Shown piece by piece: positions 31,378 through 39,890 of a DNA stretch of 46,063 nucleotides; the stretch's first letter is position 1; each line of letters starts with the position of its first letter. The stretch spans positions 1 to 46,063 of the forward strand of contig CAZEQJ010000027.1 of the NCBI GenBank assembly GCA_964514385.1, read 5' to 3'. Source of the DNA: CAZEQJ01 sp964514385. Its GTDB lineage: Bacteria > Bacteroidota > Bacteroidia > Cytophagales > Cyclobacteriaceae. Below the pieces are notes generated by a model that saw only the letters and a program-made list of their open reading frames with translations, ran no database searches and was not told the origin of the DNA. A program made the translations under genes and the position numbers.

Positions 31378-33296
31378 TATGATTTATCCTTTTCGGTAAG
31401 CAGCGTTTTCATCAGGCCAATATAATCACCTTCTGACACGATGCCGAGCAATTTAGTGTCTTTCACCACCGGCAGGCAGGTTACATTATGCTTTTGCATC
31501 AGTTCCACTGCCTCGCGTATGGAAGATTCAGGTCTGATGGTGACCGGGTTTTTTATCATCAGGTCCTTCACGATTTTTTTTGCTTCCCCGTTCGATGACT
31601 GAAAGCGTGAGTAAAAGTCAAGCAGTTCCCTGTATGTGATCAGGCCCTGCAGCCGACCCTTATTATCTTCTACAGGAGCATATTTTATTCCCCTCCAATT
31701 GAGTATTTCGGTCACAAACTCAATAATATCGTCCTGATTGACTGTAAATACGTCGGTAGTCATAAACTCTTCTACTAGCATAGTATCCGGGATCTGGTGT
31801 ACAATGGAGTCGATATTGATAAAAGGCCACTTATGCACCGGAATGCCGTCCTTCCGGTTGCGGATAATTGAACTGACCAGGTAATTGGGTATTTCTTCTT
31901 TTGGTATGGTTTTCTTGAGGTAGTTAAATGACTTCACCAACCATGCGGAGCCGGTACGCTTCGTCTCATTACGCTCTGCGATCACGTCCAGGTTTTTGCG
32001 GATGTCTTCATCATGGACTCCGGCCTTTTCAAGCCCGAAGCGTGCTATATCCAGCAGCTCTTCCCTGATCAGGGTTGAGGTGTTGTATTTCCTTCCCTTT
32101 GCCCAGTTGAAATCGGTATGAAGTCCGTTTCTGGCCGCCGATATAAAGTTTTCCTTCACGTGATCAAAATCAAACGACTTAGTAACATCCGGGTGGAATT
32201 CACTGAAGCCATGCATCAGTCCGATCCAGAAGGCTGCATTTGCCATTTCATCCGTTACAGTAGGTCCTGCAGGGAGTACACGGTTTTCTATTCGCAAATG
32301 GGGCTTTCCGTTGCTGCTTATTCCATAGCATGCCCTGTTCCAACGATATACCGTGCCATTGTGTACTGCCAGGGCATATAGGTTTGGTGTGACGCCACGA
32401 GCGATTTTGTCTTCAACATCTTCCTTTTCCAGGCACGTCAGCAATACCCTGAAGCGTGAGATATCTTCCTGATATAGCTCCATGATTGAGTTTTTCAGCC
32501 AACCGGTACCAAACATAACCCTGGCAGCTCTTTCACGAATATGCTCTGAGGCCAACCGGGTATCTACTGATTGCTGAAAAAGCGCTATGCGTGTTTCCGA
32601 CCACAAGCGCTTGCCAAAGAGCAGCGGGGAGTTGGTACCTATGGCCAATACAGGTCCGGCCAGCACCTGTGCGATGTTGTATTGGCTTACAAACTGATCG
32701 GCTGCTACCTGATAATGTAACTGAAAAGAAGTATTGCCGGATTCGAGCATGGCCGAATCATGTTTGATATGCAGCTCGTCCAGTCCGGTGATATGCAACT
32801 CCTGTAATTCTGATCCACGCATCTTTTTAATAGACTCCATCAGGGCGTCATATCGGTTAAGTGGGGTAAGGTTTTCCTTACCAAGATCAGATTTACGTAT
32901 GGATGGCAATATGCCGGTGAGTACAAAATTTATATCATTTTGAGTACATACCTCACTCAGGTGCTCTAGCTTTTCTCTGAGTGTGGTTTCCAGTATGCGC
33001 AGCGTATCCGGCCCCAGCTCAATAGGAGGTAGGTTTACTTCCAGGTTGAAGCGGGCCAGCTCAGTAGTAAAATCCGGATCATTTATCTGCTCAAGAACAG
33101 ACATAGCGAGAGGAGCAGGTTTGGAATGACGGTCTACCAGACACAACTCCTGTTCTGCTCCAATGTGAAGCGGGGCATCATTGAACCAGCCCTTCTCAAG
33201 CATAAGTTCAATGGCATGAATATCACGTAGCAACTCACGTGTAAAATCGTTGAGCTGATTTCTTGATTTGATCAGCTTTACATTTAAGGATCCCAT
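31377..33296 (-). CDS. GCS2-type glutamate-cysteine ligase-like enzyme with two CBS domains
   Basis: Residues 1-490 match the carboxylate-amine ligase family related to glutamate-cysteine ligase: HIGAEQELCLVD, NLEVNLPP, MLESGNTSFQLHYQV, LFGKRLWSETRIALFQQS, LRIENRVLPAGPTVTDE. Residues about 510-565 (MTTDVFTVNQDD, LQGLITYRELL) and 580-632 (MIKNPVTIRPESSIREAV, LLGIVSEGDYI) are a CBS pair, which usually binds adenine nucleotides and would make the ligase energy-responsive. Length 639 is far above a plain ligase because of the CBS tail. It is first in an operon with the deacylase. True substrates are unknown. Confidence 0.87.
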   Translation of the reverse strand: MGSLNVKLIKSRNQLNDFTRELLRDIHAIELMLEKGWFNDAPLHIGAEQELCLVDRHSKPAPLAMSVLEQINDPDFTTELARFNLEVNLPPIELGPDTLRILETTLREKLEHLSEVCTQNDINFVLTGILPSIRKSDLGKENLTPLNRYDALMESIKKMRGSELQELHITGLDELHIKHDSAMLESGNTSFQLHYQVAADQFVSQYNIAQVLAGPVLAIGTNSPLLFGKRLWSETRIALFQQSVDTRLASEHIRERAARVMFGTGWLKNSIMELYQEDISRFRVLLTCLEKEDVEDKIARGVTPNLYALAVHNGTVYRWNRACYGISSNGKPHLRIENRVLPAGPTVTDEMANAAFWIGLMHGFSEFHPDVTKSFDFDHVKENFISAARNGLHTDFNWAKGRKYNTSTLIREELLDIARFGLEKAGVHDEDIRKNLDVIAERNETKRTGSAWLVKSFNYLKKTIPKEEIPNYLVSSIIRNRKDGIPVHKWPFINIDSIVHQIPDTMLVEEFMTTDVFTVNQDDIIEFVTEILNWRGIKYAPVEDNKGRLQGLITYRELLDFYSRFQSSNGEAKKIVKDLMIKNPVTIRPESSIREAVELMQKHNVTCLPVVKDTKLLGIVSEGDYIGLMKTLLTEKDKS

Positions 33297-33387
33297 AACT
33301 CGATTAAATTAGGCACAGGCGATTTTATCCCATATGATGGATGTCAGTTGTTTATTTGGGATATGTTAGCTCTGGAACGAGAAAATT

Positions 33388-34566
33388 CTAGGGTTCAAAC
33401 CTAATGGAGTAGGTTACATCCATTGCAGTCGGCTGTCCATTCATGGTGCCCGGCTTCCACAAGCCCTGATTTCTGATCAGTCGGATAGCCTCTTCATCAC
33501 ATCCATAGCCTAATGATTCTTCTATTCGGATGTTGGTCACTGAGCCGCTTATGGTAACGGTAAATATTAATTTCACCTCGCCGGAAATGTTATTTTCAGC
33601 AGCAGACTGCGGATATTTCAGATATTGTTGGATGTCCTCATTGAACGCTTCCCATCCTATAGTTGGCTCTGGCCTTACCGGAGCAGCTGAAGTCTCGGCT
33701 GCACGCGCTGTTACACTGACTTCAGATAGTGAATCAGTCTTTTCCTGTAGCTCAACAGGTGCATTGCTGCCGGCAGTTAATTGGATGTTACGGTTTTCAT
33801 ATCCCTCATAGGAAATATTGACACTCAGGGTTTCTGCAGGATTTGAAAAGCTGAATTCTCCGTTTTCATCTGCCTGGATATACAGATTATCATCTAATTT
33901 GACACCTGCTCCGGAAAGTATCTCCCCATTCACTGACTTTACCTGTCCGGAGAATATATTGTCACCGGAGGTTTGTGAACGCAGAGCCAATGTACGTGCA
34001 GCATTATTTTCTGCTGCTCTGAGGGCAGATGCTTCTTCCCGGACATTATTTTCACGAATGGCTTCATTTTCAGCCCCTGACGGGGGAGCAGATATCGGTG
34101 CTTCTTCGTTTTGGGCAATAGTATTATCAAGGCCGGACAGGGTATCCGATGATGTACTTAGCAGGCTGATGCTGTCAGCAACGACATCACTTTGTGCTGT
34201 GACTGAGTCTGAATGTTCCTCAACAGCTAATGGCTTCCTCTGAAATGGCTGATAGATCCAATATAAGGCACCAAAAGCCACTACTATTAATACTGAAGCT
34301 GCCACAGCAGGCCAATAAGTAACACGGCCAATGGATTTAGATGGGATACTACGTTCCAGACGTTCACGGAGATCATCCATATCATGTGCGAATGAAACGG
34401 TACCTGTTTCTTCAATACCCTCAAGTGCGTCGTTGCAAAGCATACAGTTTTCCAGATGCTTCTCGAGTGCATATGACTCGGCAGGGTCAGTCAGTCCCTG
34501 CACGTACCTCCGCAGGTCTTTCTCTGAAATATGGGTACTATGATATGGATCTTTCCCTATTCTCAT
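33388..34566 (-). CDS. anti-sigma factor with regulatory-like and TonB C-terminal domains
   Basis: Four parts are visible in 392 residues: an N-terminal zinc anti-sigma motif H37-x3-C41-x2-C44 (KHLENCMLCNDAL); a transmembrane helix at about 103-125 (WPAVAASVLIVVAFGALYW); a CarboxypepD_reg-like beta domain at about 205-265; and a C-terminal TonB-like domain (YPQSAAENNISGEVKLIFTV, ending VTYSIRF). It would hold the ECF sigma factor at the inner membrane and reach into the periplasm. Its start overlaps the sigma gene by 29 bases. Confidence 0.88.
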   Translation of the reverse strand: MRIGKDPYHSTHISEKDLRRYVQGLTDPAESYALEKHLENCMLCNDALEGIEETGTVSFAHDMDDLRERLERSIPSKSIGRVTYWPAVAASVLIVVAFGALYWIYQPFQRKPLAVEEHSDSVTAQSDVVADSISLLSTSSDTLSGLDNTIAQNEEAPISAPPSGAENEAIRENNVREEASALRAAENNAARTLALRSQTSGDNIFSGQVKSVNGEILSGAGVKLDDNLYIQADENGEFSFSNPAETLSVNISYEGYENRNIQLTAGSNAPVELQEKTDSLSEVSVTARAAETSAAPVRPEPTIGWEAFNEDIQQYLKYPQSAAENNISGEVKLIFTVTISGSVTNIRIEESLGYGCDEEAIRLIRNQGLWKPGTMNGQPTAMDVTYSIRFEP

Positions 34567-35092
34567 GCTTGTCCATACAATTTTTCAGGTTGCGTTTACC
34601 ATTCTGAAGATAACTCTTTACTTTCTTTATTGGGTATCCGGATTCTTCAGTGATTTGACTGTAAGACTTTTCTTCCAGGTAAAACAGTCGTATACAGGTC
34701 TGCTGTTCTGTATTTAATGTTCCCAGACATTTCCTGAGAGCACCAAGTGTCACTTCATTTTCTACCTCATCATGTAGATGCAATGAAAACTCAATTTCCA
34801 TAGCAGAAGCATTATTTATTTTATTAATACTCCGCAGTTGCATCAGACAGTGATTTCGGGTAAGCGTGTAGAGCCAGCTTTTGAAGTTATTTACCTGGTG
34901 CACACGTAAGTCGGTAATCAGTTTTTCAAAGATTTGCATGACAGCATCCTTGCTCTCCTCTCTGTCTTTCAGGTATTTAAGACATACGCCATAGACAAGG
35001 TGCATATACCGTTGGTACAAGTCAGCAACTAAGTTGGTATCTCCTCCCTTGCGGTATTTTTCTAAAATCTGGCGGTCGGTAAGCTGAGTCAT
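34538..35092 (-). CDS. ECF-family RNA polymerase sigma factor
   Basis: The 184-residue protein has sigma region 2 (about 20-90: LYQRYMHLVYGVCLKYLKD, DAVMQIFEKL, NFKSWLYTLTRNHCL) and region 4 (about 120-175: LNTEQQTCIRLFYLEEKSYSQI, GYPIKKVKSYLQNGKRNL). There is no region 1 or 3, as in ECF factors. It is co-transcribed with its anti-sigma gene and divergent from the VWA gene, with 68 bases between. The VWA gene is a likely target, since this arrangement recurs in Bacteroidota. Confidence 0.93.
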   Translation of the reverse strand: MTQLTDRQILEKYRKGGDTNLVADLYQRYMHLVYGVCLKYLKDREESKDAVMQIFEKLITDLRVHQVNNFKSWLYTLTRNHCLMQLRSINKINNASAMEIEFSLHLHDEVENEVTLGALRKCLGTLNTEQQTCIRLFYLEEKSYSQITEESGYPIKKVKSYLQNGKRNLKNCMDKHENRERSIS

Positions 35093-35160
35093 TGGAATTT
35101 TTTCCGTGGCCTTTATGGAATTAGACAGGGCCCTGCATCTTACAGTTAAAAGATAAAGCT

Positions 35161-37014
35161 ATGAAAAATTTTGTAATTCTGATTTTTGTTCTTTCGCTGT
35201 CAGCGTTTACCTCTTCAGTTCATGAAAAATTCACATTGCACGGAACTGTAACCGATGCATCTGGCAATGGCCTACCCGGAGTGCAGGTAAAGGTAAAAGG
35301 CAGTAATTCTCTTATTACGACAGACCTTAATGGTAAATTTAGCATACTTACTGAAAAGGGTGAAAAGCTGATTTTCAGCAAAGCAGGCTTTCAAGAAAGG
35401 GTGATTGAAGTAACATCTGCTCAACATCTCTACGTCGTGATGAAGTCCGAAACTGACCAGCTTCAGGAGGTTATATCAGCCGCTCATGAAAAGGCAATGC
35501 AACACGAACAGATAGGACATCCAGCACCGGGATCATCTAATATGCTTCATACCAGGAACATGGGAGCGATGCCCCAGACATATAATACCGAAGAGTATGA
35601 CCACATAACTGAAAACAGATTTATGTCACCGCTGAGCTCGCCACTTTCCACCTTTAGCCTGGATGTCGACGGAGCATCGTATAGTAATGTACGCCGCGTG
35701 ATCAATAGCGGAAGCATACCTGACCCTAATATGGTCCGTATCGAAGAAATGATCAACTATTTTGACTACAATTACCCCATTCCGGATAGTGAAACCCCAT
35801 TTTCAGTCATTACCGAGGTCGGCGCAGCACCATGGAATACTCAGCATAAACTGGTGCATATCGGAATTCAGGGTAAAAAAATGGATCCGGATGAGCAGGT
35901 AGCTTCCAATCTTGTCTTTCTGATCGATGTATCTGGCTCAATGAATGCACCCAATAAACTTGAACTACTCAAAAAGTCCATGATGGTGCTGGTCGACGGC
36001 CTGAAGGATACAGATAAGGTGTCCATTGTAACGTATGCAGGTGCTGCGGGCCTTGTGTTGGATGTAACATCGGCTGCTGAGAAGGGAGTGATATTTTCTG
36101 CGCTGGAGCGATTGCAGGCAGGCGGATCCACTGCTGGTGGTCAGGGCATAGAGCTGGCCTATCAGGTGGCCAAAGAAAATCTGATCAGAGGGGGTAATAA
36201 CAGGATCATCCTTGCCACAGATGGTGATTTTAATGTTGGTACTTCATCCACCGGTGCCCTGGTAGATCTGATTGAAGAAAAACGGAAGGAGGGTATTTAC
36301 CTTACGATCACCGGATTTGGGATGGGTAATTATAAAGACGGCAGAATGGAACAGATCAGCAATGCCGGTAATGGAAATTACTACTACATCGATACCTTTA
36401 AGGAAGCGGTAAAGGTATTTGGAAGCGAACTGCAGGGCACACTCTTTACTATTGCAAGCGATGTAAAGGTACAGGTGGAGTTCAACCCAGCAAAGATACA
36501 GGCCTACAGGCTTGTAGGTTACGAAAACCGCAAGCTCAACGACGAGGATTTGAATGATGATAAGGTCGACGCAGGTGAACTTGGTGCCGGACACACCATG
36601 ACCGCTCTTTATGAGATTATTCCGGCAGGTGTAGACTCTGAATTCACTCCCATAGTAGATAACCTGAAATACAAATACAACAGAGGCAATACTGTTGCCA
36701 CTACTGACGAGTGGATGACGGTAAAATTGCGATACAAACCAATAAATGGGGAAAACACCAATAGCAGATTGATCGAGCATGTGGTATCAGGTCAGGCAGA
36801 GGAAGGCACGTCGGATAATTTTCGGTTTTCAGCCAGTGTTGCCAGCTTTGGTATGATATTGCGTGATTCTGAGTATCGGCAACAGGCTTCATTACAAGAT
36901 GTATTGCAATTAGCAAAGAGTGCCACAGGTGATGATGAATACGGATACCGAAATGAGTTCATAACCCTGGTAAGCACATATGCAGCCACTGTTTCTATCA
37001 ATCCAAAACAATAG
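35161..37014 (+). CDS. exported VWA-domain protein (YfbK-like)
   Basis: The 617-residue protein has a signal peptide (1-19), a CarboxypepD_reg-like domain (about 25-96: LHGTVTDASGNGLPGVQVKV), a VWA N-terminal region (about 140-215, with LDVDGASYSNVRRVI), a VWA domain with intact MIDAS motif D256-V-S258-G-S260, and a C-terminal DUF3520-type region (about 440-615). The MIDAS site binds a divalent metal and mediates protein contacts. Divergence from the sigma/anti-sigma pair suggests it acts in the same envelope response; the anti-sigma has a similar CarboxypepD_reg-like module. Ligand unknown. Confidence 0.9.
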   Translation: MKNFVILIFVLSLSAFTSSVHEKFTLHGTVTDASGNGLPGVQVKVKGSNSLITTDLNGKFSILTEKGEKLIFSKAGFQERVIEVTSAQHLYVVMKSETDQLQEVISAAHEKAMQHEQIGHPAPGSSNMLHTRNMGAMPQTYNTEEYDHITENRFMSPLSSPLSTFSLDVDGASYSNVRRVINSGSIPDPNMVRIEEMINYFDYNYPIPDSETPFSVITEVGAAPWNTQHKLVHIGIQGKKMDPDEQVASNLVFLIDVSGSMNAPNKLELLKKSMMVLVDGLKDTDKVSIVTYAGAAGLVLDVTSAAEKGVIFSALERLQAGGSTAGGQGIELAYQVAKENLIRGGNNRIILATDGDFNVGTSSTGALVDLIEEKRKEGIYLTITGFGMGNYKDGRMEQISNAGNGNYYYIDTFKEAVKVFGSELQGTLFTIASDVKVQVEFNPAKIQAYRLVGYENRKLNDEDLNDDKVDAGELGAGHTMTALYEIIPAGVDSEFTPIVDNLKYKYNRGNTVATTDEWMTVKLRYKPINGENTNSRLIEHVVSGQAEEGTSDNFRFSASVASFGMILRDSEYRQQASLQDVLQLAKSATGDDEYGYRNEFITLVSTYAATVSINPKQ

Positions 37015-37015
37015 A

Positions 37016-37234
37016 TCAGGAGTTGCTACTTTTGCTTTTCCGATCAAGAAAATGGAATAGCACGGTAAAGGTAAAGGCCATAAAAAGTGATTTGAATACT
37101 AAATTTTGAAGATAATCCTCTTCCAGGTCCACCTTGCGGAAAATATTATGATCAAAAAGCCATGATATCACCCCGAATACGACAAAGTAGATAACAAAAA
37201 GGATCAGATTTTTTAAGGTAAAAAACTGTTTCAC
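37016..37234 (-). CDS. small two-helix membrane protein, function unknown
   Basis: A 72-residue protein with two hydrophobic helices (LILFVIYFVVFGVISWLF and FKSLFMAFTFTVLFHFL) and a short basic, serine-rich tail. I place the start at the GTG at 37234, just after a perfect TATATTTG -7 element; the frame is open to a GTG at 37267, but that start would lie inside the hairpin at 37256-37282. There is no ATG. Its stop is one base from the convergent VWA gene stop. I do not recognise a family. Confidence 0.6.
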   Translation of the reverse strand: MKQFFTLKNLILFVIYFVVFGVISWLFDHNIFRKVDLEEDYLQNLVFKSLFMAFTFTVLFHFLDRKSKSSNS

Positions 37235-37237
37235 ATA

Positions 37238-37245
37238 CAAATATA
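37238..37245 (-). promoter_or_regulatory. TAnnTTTG -7 element before the small membrane protein
   Basis: On the minus strand TATATTTG is an exact consensus match ending three bases before the proposed GTG start at 37234, implying a very short or absent leader. Confidence 0.4.
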
Positions 37246-37255
37246 CAAAAAAGAG

Positions 37256-37282
37256 AAACCCCGGCACGAGATGCCGGGGTTT
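37256..37282. terminator. strong bidirectional terminator
   Basis: Eleven base pairs (37256-37266 with 37272-37282), GC-rich in the centre (CCCCGGCA/TGCCGGGG), with a five-base loop. T-rich on both exits: TTTT on the plus strand and TTTCTCTTTTTT on the minus strand. On the minus strand it would end the DoxX-like transcript and insulate the small gene downstream. Confidence 0.85.
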
Positions 37283-37417
37283 TGCTTAGATTTGATAAAT
37301 CTAAGGCAGCCATGCAAGTTTATATGATGTTATTTTCATGTAAATATCCCGGGTTTTTGGTGTACAGTCGATGATTACGATCATGATTTTGAGCCATGAC
37401 TCGATTTTTATTATGAT

Positions 37418-37801
37418 TTACATCATTATGGTCTTTCTTGACTGAACCTTCAATATTGTCATAAGCAGAAGGAGCAGGAGCAGGATAATCTGATAAATAA
37501 TCGATTTGTCGACGGAATACCGGTAATAAATGGTGTACCCCTGCAGTGCAGCCAACCAAATGATAGTCACAGGCAATACCCATTTTATTTTTGAATAAAA
37601 CAGGGTGATGATAAGCCCTAATGCTCCCAAAATTTCAGCTGTTGATATCAGTTGTACGACAGGCTCATGCTGATTATGAAGCCACTCCATTCCCGGTATT
37701 TCTTCCAGGTCAGTAAATGGTGTGATTAGTTTTGACAAGCCTGCGCTAAGCAATAGGGTACTTAAAAGCGCATGCAGAAACCAGGCGATATTCTTTTTCA
37801 T
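37418..37801 (-). CDS. DoxX-like membrane protein
   Basis: The 127-residue protein has four hydrophobic segments (about 5-25, 45-66, 72-90 and 99-117). The first helix with LLLSAGLSKLITPF and the second with STAEILGALGLIITLFY fit the DoxX-like (DoxX_2/MauE-related) four-helix family, whose members are poorly characterised quinone- or redox-linked membrane proteins. It is divergent from the cation efflux gene with 75 bases between. Function unknown. Confidence 0.72.
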   Translation of the reverse strand: MKKNIAWFLHALLSTLLLSAGLSKLITPFTDLEEIPGMEWLHNQHEPVVQLISTAEILGALGLIITLFYSKIKWVLPVTIIWLAALQGYTIYYRYSVDKSIIYQIILLLLLLLMTILKVQSRKTIMM

Positions 37802-37864
37802 AAATTCAGAATGCTATAACGGTTTCGCAGCTATTGGGTTAAAAAAATATGACGGACGAATTAA

Positions 37865-37872
37865 TATCTTTG
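37865..37872 (+). promoter_or_regulatory. TAnnTTTG -7 element before the cation exporter
   Basis: TATCTTTG matches the Bacteroidota -7 consensus exactly and ends four bases before the ATG at 37877. A TTG at 37834-37836 is too far upstream for normal -33 spacing. Confidence 0.45.
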
Positions 37873-37876
37873 TTAA

Positions 37877-38764
37877 ATGGCACATGATCATGCTGTTAAA
37901 AACATAAAGATCGCATTTTTCCTTAACCTGTCGTTTACTATTATCGAGATAATCGGTGGGCTACTGGTCAACAGTGTCTCGATATTATCGGATGCAGTAC
38001 ACGATCTGGGGGACACGGTCTCACTTGGTTTCGCCTTATTTCTTCAGAAAAAATCCCGGTCTGATGCTGACCATACATACTCATATGGCTATATCCGTTT
38101 TTCGCTGCTTGGTGCATTGATCAACAGTGTTATTCTTCTTGCAGGCTCAGTGTATATTATCAGTGAGGCTGTTCAGCGAATAAATCATCCCGAGGCAATC
38201 AACGAATGGGGTATGTTGTGGATGGCTGTGTTGGGTATTGCGGTAAACGGTTTTGCAGCCTTCAGGCTGCATAAAGGGCAATCATTGAATGAAAAAGTGG
38301 CTTTCCTGCATCTGCTTGAAGATGTGCTGGGCTGGTTCGCTGTATTCATTGCTGCTGTTATATTGCAGTTTGCCGACATTCCCTGGCTTGATCCGGTACT
38401 TTCACTGGTTATCACTGTTTTTATACTTTGGAATGTGGTGAAGAGGTTAAGGCAGACACTTCATATTTTCCTGCAGGGAAGCCCGACAGGTATTAACCTC
38501 CCGCAAATCAGGCAAAAGCTCATGGATATTGAAGGGGTACAGGATATCCACCATATGCATAGCTGGTCTCTGGATGGTGAACAGCATGTATTTACCGCTC
38601 ATGTGCTTCTGGAGAACATAAATAACCTCGAAAAGCTGGATGAGATGAAATGGAAATTAAAGCAGGTGCTGGATCATTATCCGTTTTCTCATTGCACGCT
38701 GGAAACCGAATGGGAGGGACAACTCTGTAGCATGGATAAATCAACTAAGCCGGATCATTCATAA
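37877..38764 (+). CDS. cation diffusion facilitator (CDF) metal exporter
   Basis: The 295-residue protein has six membrane helices followed by a cytoplasmic domain. Metal-site residues lie in LSDAVHDLGDTVS (helix II) and HLLEDVLGWFAV (helix V), the usual paired sites of CDF antiporters. A histidine-containing stretch in the loop is short, and the C-terminal domain (VQDIHHMHSWSLDGEQHVFTAHV) is typical of zinc, cobalt or cadmium exporters (CzcD/ZitB). It exports divalent cation in exchange for protons. Its end overlaps the remains of the nitroreductase gene by ten bases, tail to tail. Confidence 0.93.
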   Translation: MAHDHAVKNIKIAFFLNLSFTIIEIIGGLLVNSVSILSDAVHDLGDTVSLGFALFLQKKSRSDADHTYSYGYIRFSLLGALINSVILLAGSVYIISEAVQRINHPEAINEWGMLWMAVLGIAVNGFAAFRLHKGQSLNEKVAFLHLLEDVLGWFAVFIAAVILQFADIPWLDPVLSLVITVFILWNVVKRLRQTLHIFLQGSPTGINLPQIRQKLMDIEGVQDIHHMHSWSLDGEQHVFTAHVLLENINNLEKLDEMKWKLKQVLDHYPFSHCTLETEWEGQLCSMDKSTKPDHS

Positions 38765-39442
38765 AAGGCACTCACTTCATTCACGTCCTTGCGCCTGATA
38801 TCAGGAACCCAGGTTACCTCTGCAGGGAAGCCTACCGGTATCAGTAGCATCGGGCGCTCATTTTCGGGTCTTTCCAGTATTTTGCTTAAAAAATTCATCG
38901 GACTGGGGGTATGCGTTAACGCTGACAGACCCACATGGTGTATGGCTGTAAGTAACATGCCCGAAGCAAGACCCACCGATTCATTTACATAGTAGTGGTT
39001 GACCTTTACATTATCCGGCCCAACCTCATAAATTTTTTTGAACACAATTATCAGCCAGGGGGCAGTTTCTAGGAAAGGCTTTTCCCAATGGGTTTGCAAA
39101 GGCTGCAGATCATCCAGCCAATCTTTGTTCATGCGCCGGGTGTAGTTCTCGTATTCTTCTTTTTCTGCTGCCTGACGTATCTGCCTTTTAATGGATAAAT
39201 TCTGACACGGCCGCAAATGTCCAGGGCTGCTTGTTAGCTCCGGAGGGGGCTGTCGATGCTGACTTAATTATATTAGCTATTACCTCTCTGGAAACAGGCC
39301 GGTCCGAGAAATCACGTATACTTCTTCGTTGATTCAGCCACTCAAAATAGGATTTTGACCTGGTTGCCATCTCATCAGGGGGGTATTGTTTCGTGGAATA
39401 CCGGATAAAATCATATCCCCCCACCGATTTTGTTTCCGCCAT
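38755..39442 (-). pseudogene. nitroreductase-family gene interrupted by a one-base frameshift
   Basis: Two frames on the minus strand together give one nitroreductase of about 228 residues. The first (39442 to 39188) encodes FEWLNQRRSIRDFSDRPV, the FMN-binding start, and SAPSGANKQPWTF-like sequence (here STAPSGANKQPWTF), then stops at SEFIH. The second (from about 39199 to 38755) continues with SIKRQIRQAAEKEEYENY, LETAPWLIIVFKK, YYVNESVGLASGMLLTAIHHVGL and LIPVGFPAE. Removing one T from the TTT at 39197-39199 restores VSELSIKRQIRQ, exactly what the family expects. It is either a recent mutation or a sequencing error. Confidence 0.85.
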
Positions 39443-39469
39443 AGGTATTTTTTACCTCAACGTAACAAA

Positions 39470-39757
39470 TTATTCAGAAACGATATTTCGGTGCAGCACT
39501 TGTTTTTCTTCACGAAGGAGCTGGGTGACAAGCTCTTCAGATTCACGTTTTTCTCTCAGGTTAAGCTTATCTCTGGAGGTGAATTTCTCATCGATTACAA
39601 TCAGTAGCAACAATATCAGGAAAGAAAGAATTGGTAAAAAAGTACCTAGTGTAAACCATAGCCAGAAAGATCTTCCATATTGATAGGCACTGTAACCGGT
39701 AATAAGCGGAACGGTAAAATATACAGCAAGGGCTGCCAGAAGGAGGTCAAACAGCAT
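39470..39757 (-). CDS. small membrane protein with charged tail
   Basis: The 95-residue protein has two hydrophobic segments (about 3-22 and 29-54, the latter FWLWFTLGTFLPILSFLILL) and a highly charged C-terminal helix (SRDKLNLREKRESEELVTQLLREEKQ) that could be a coiled coil in the cytoplasm. I do not recognise the family. It lies 27 bases upstream of the broken nitroreductase on the same strand and may share its transcript. No signal for export beyond the membrane helices. Confidence 0.65.
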   Translation of the reverse strand: MLFDLLLAALAVYFTVPLITGYSAYQYGRSFWLWFTLGTFLPILSFLILLLLIVIDEKFTSRDKLNLREKRESEELVTQLLREEKQVLHRNIVSE

Positions 39758-39869
39758 AAAGTGATAATAAAATAATCAGACTTTTTGTTCCGCAATTTTT
39801 AAAATTAATATAATCCCGACAGTTCTTAATTCAAATGAATGAAAATGGCCTGAAATTTGCTTATTTCAT

Positions 39870-39886
39870 GTAAGAACAACTCTTAC
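39870..39886 (+). promoter_or_regulatory. short hairpin in the leader of the 39891 lipoprotein gene
   Basis: GTAAGA (39870-39875) and TCTTAC (39881-39886) are perfect inverted arms with a five-base spacer, ending four bases before the ATG. It could be an operator or an RNA hairpin occluding the start. Confidence 0.3.
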
Positions 39887-39890
39887 GATT

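Noticed and set aside
36244..36780. Minus-strand open frame of 178 codons
   Set aside because: It is antisense to the VWA gene, which has an intact MIDAS motif; no family features in the antisense product.
39180..39215. Programmed frameshift in the nitroreductase
   Set aside because: No slippery heptamer and no downstream stimulatory structure is evident; a one-base indel in a T run is simpler.
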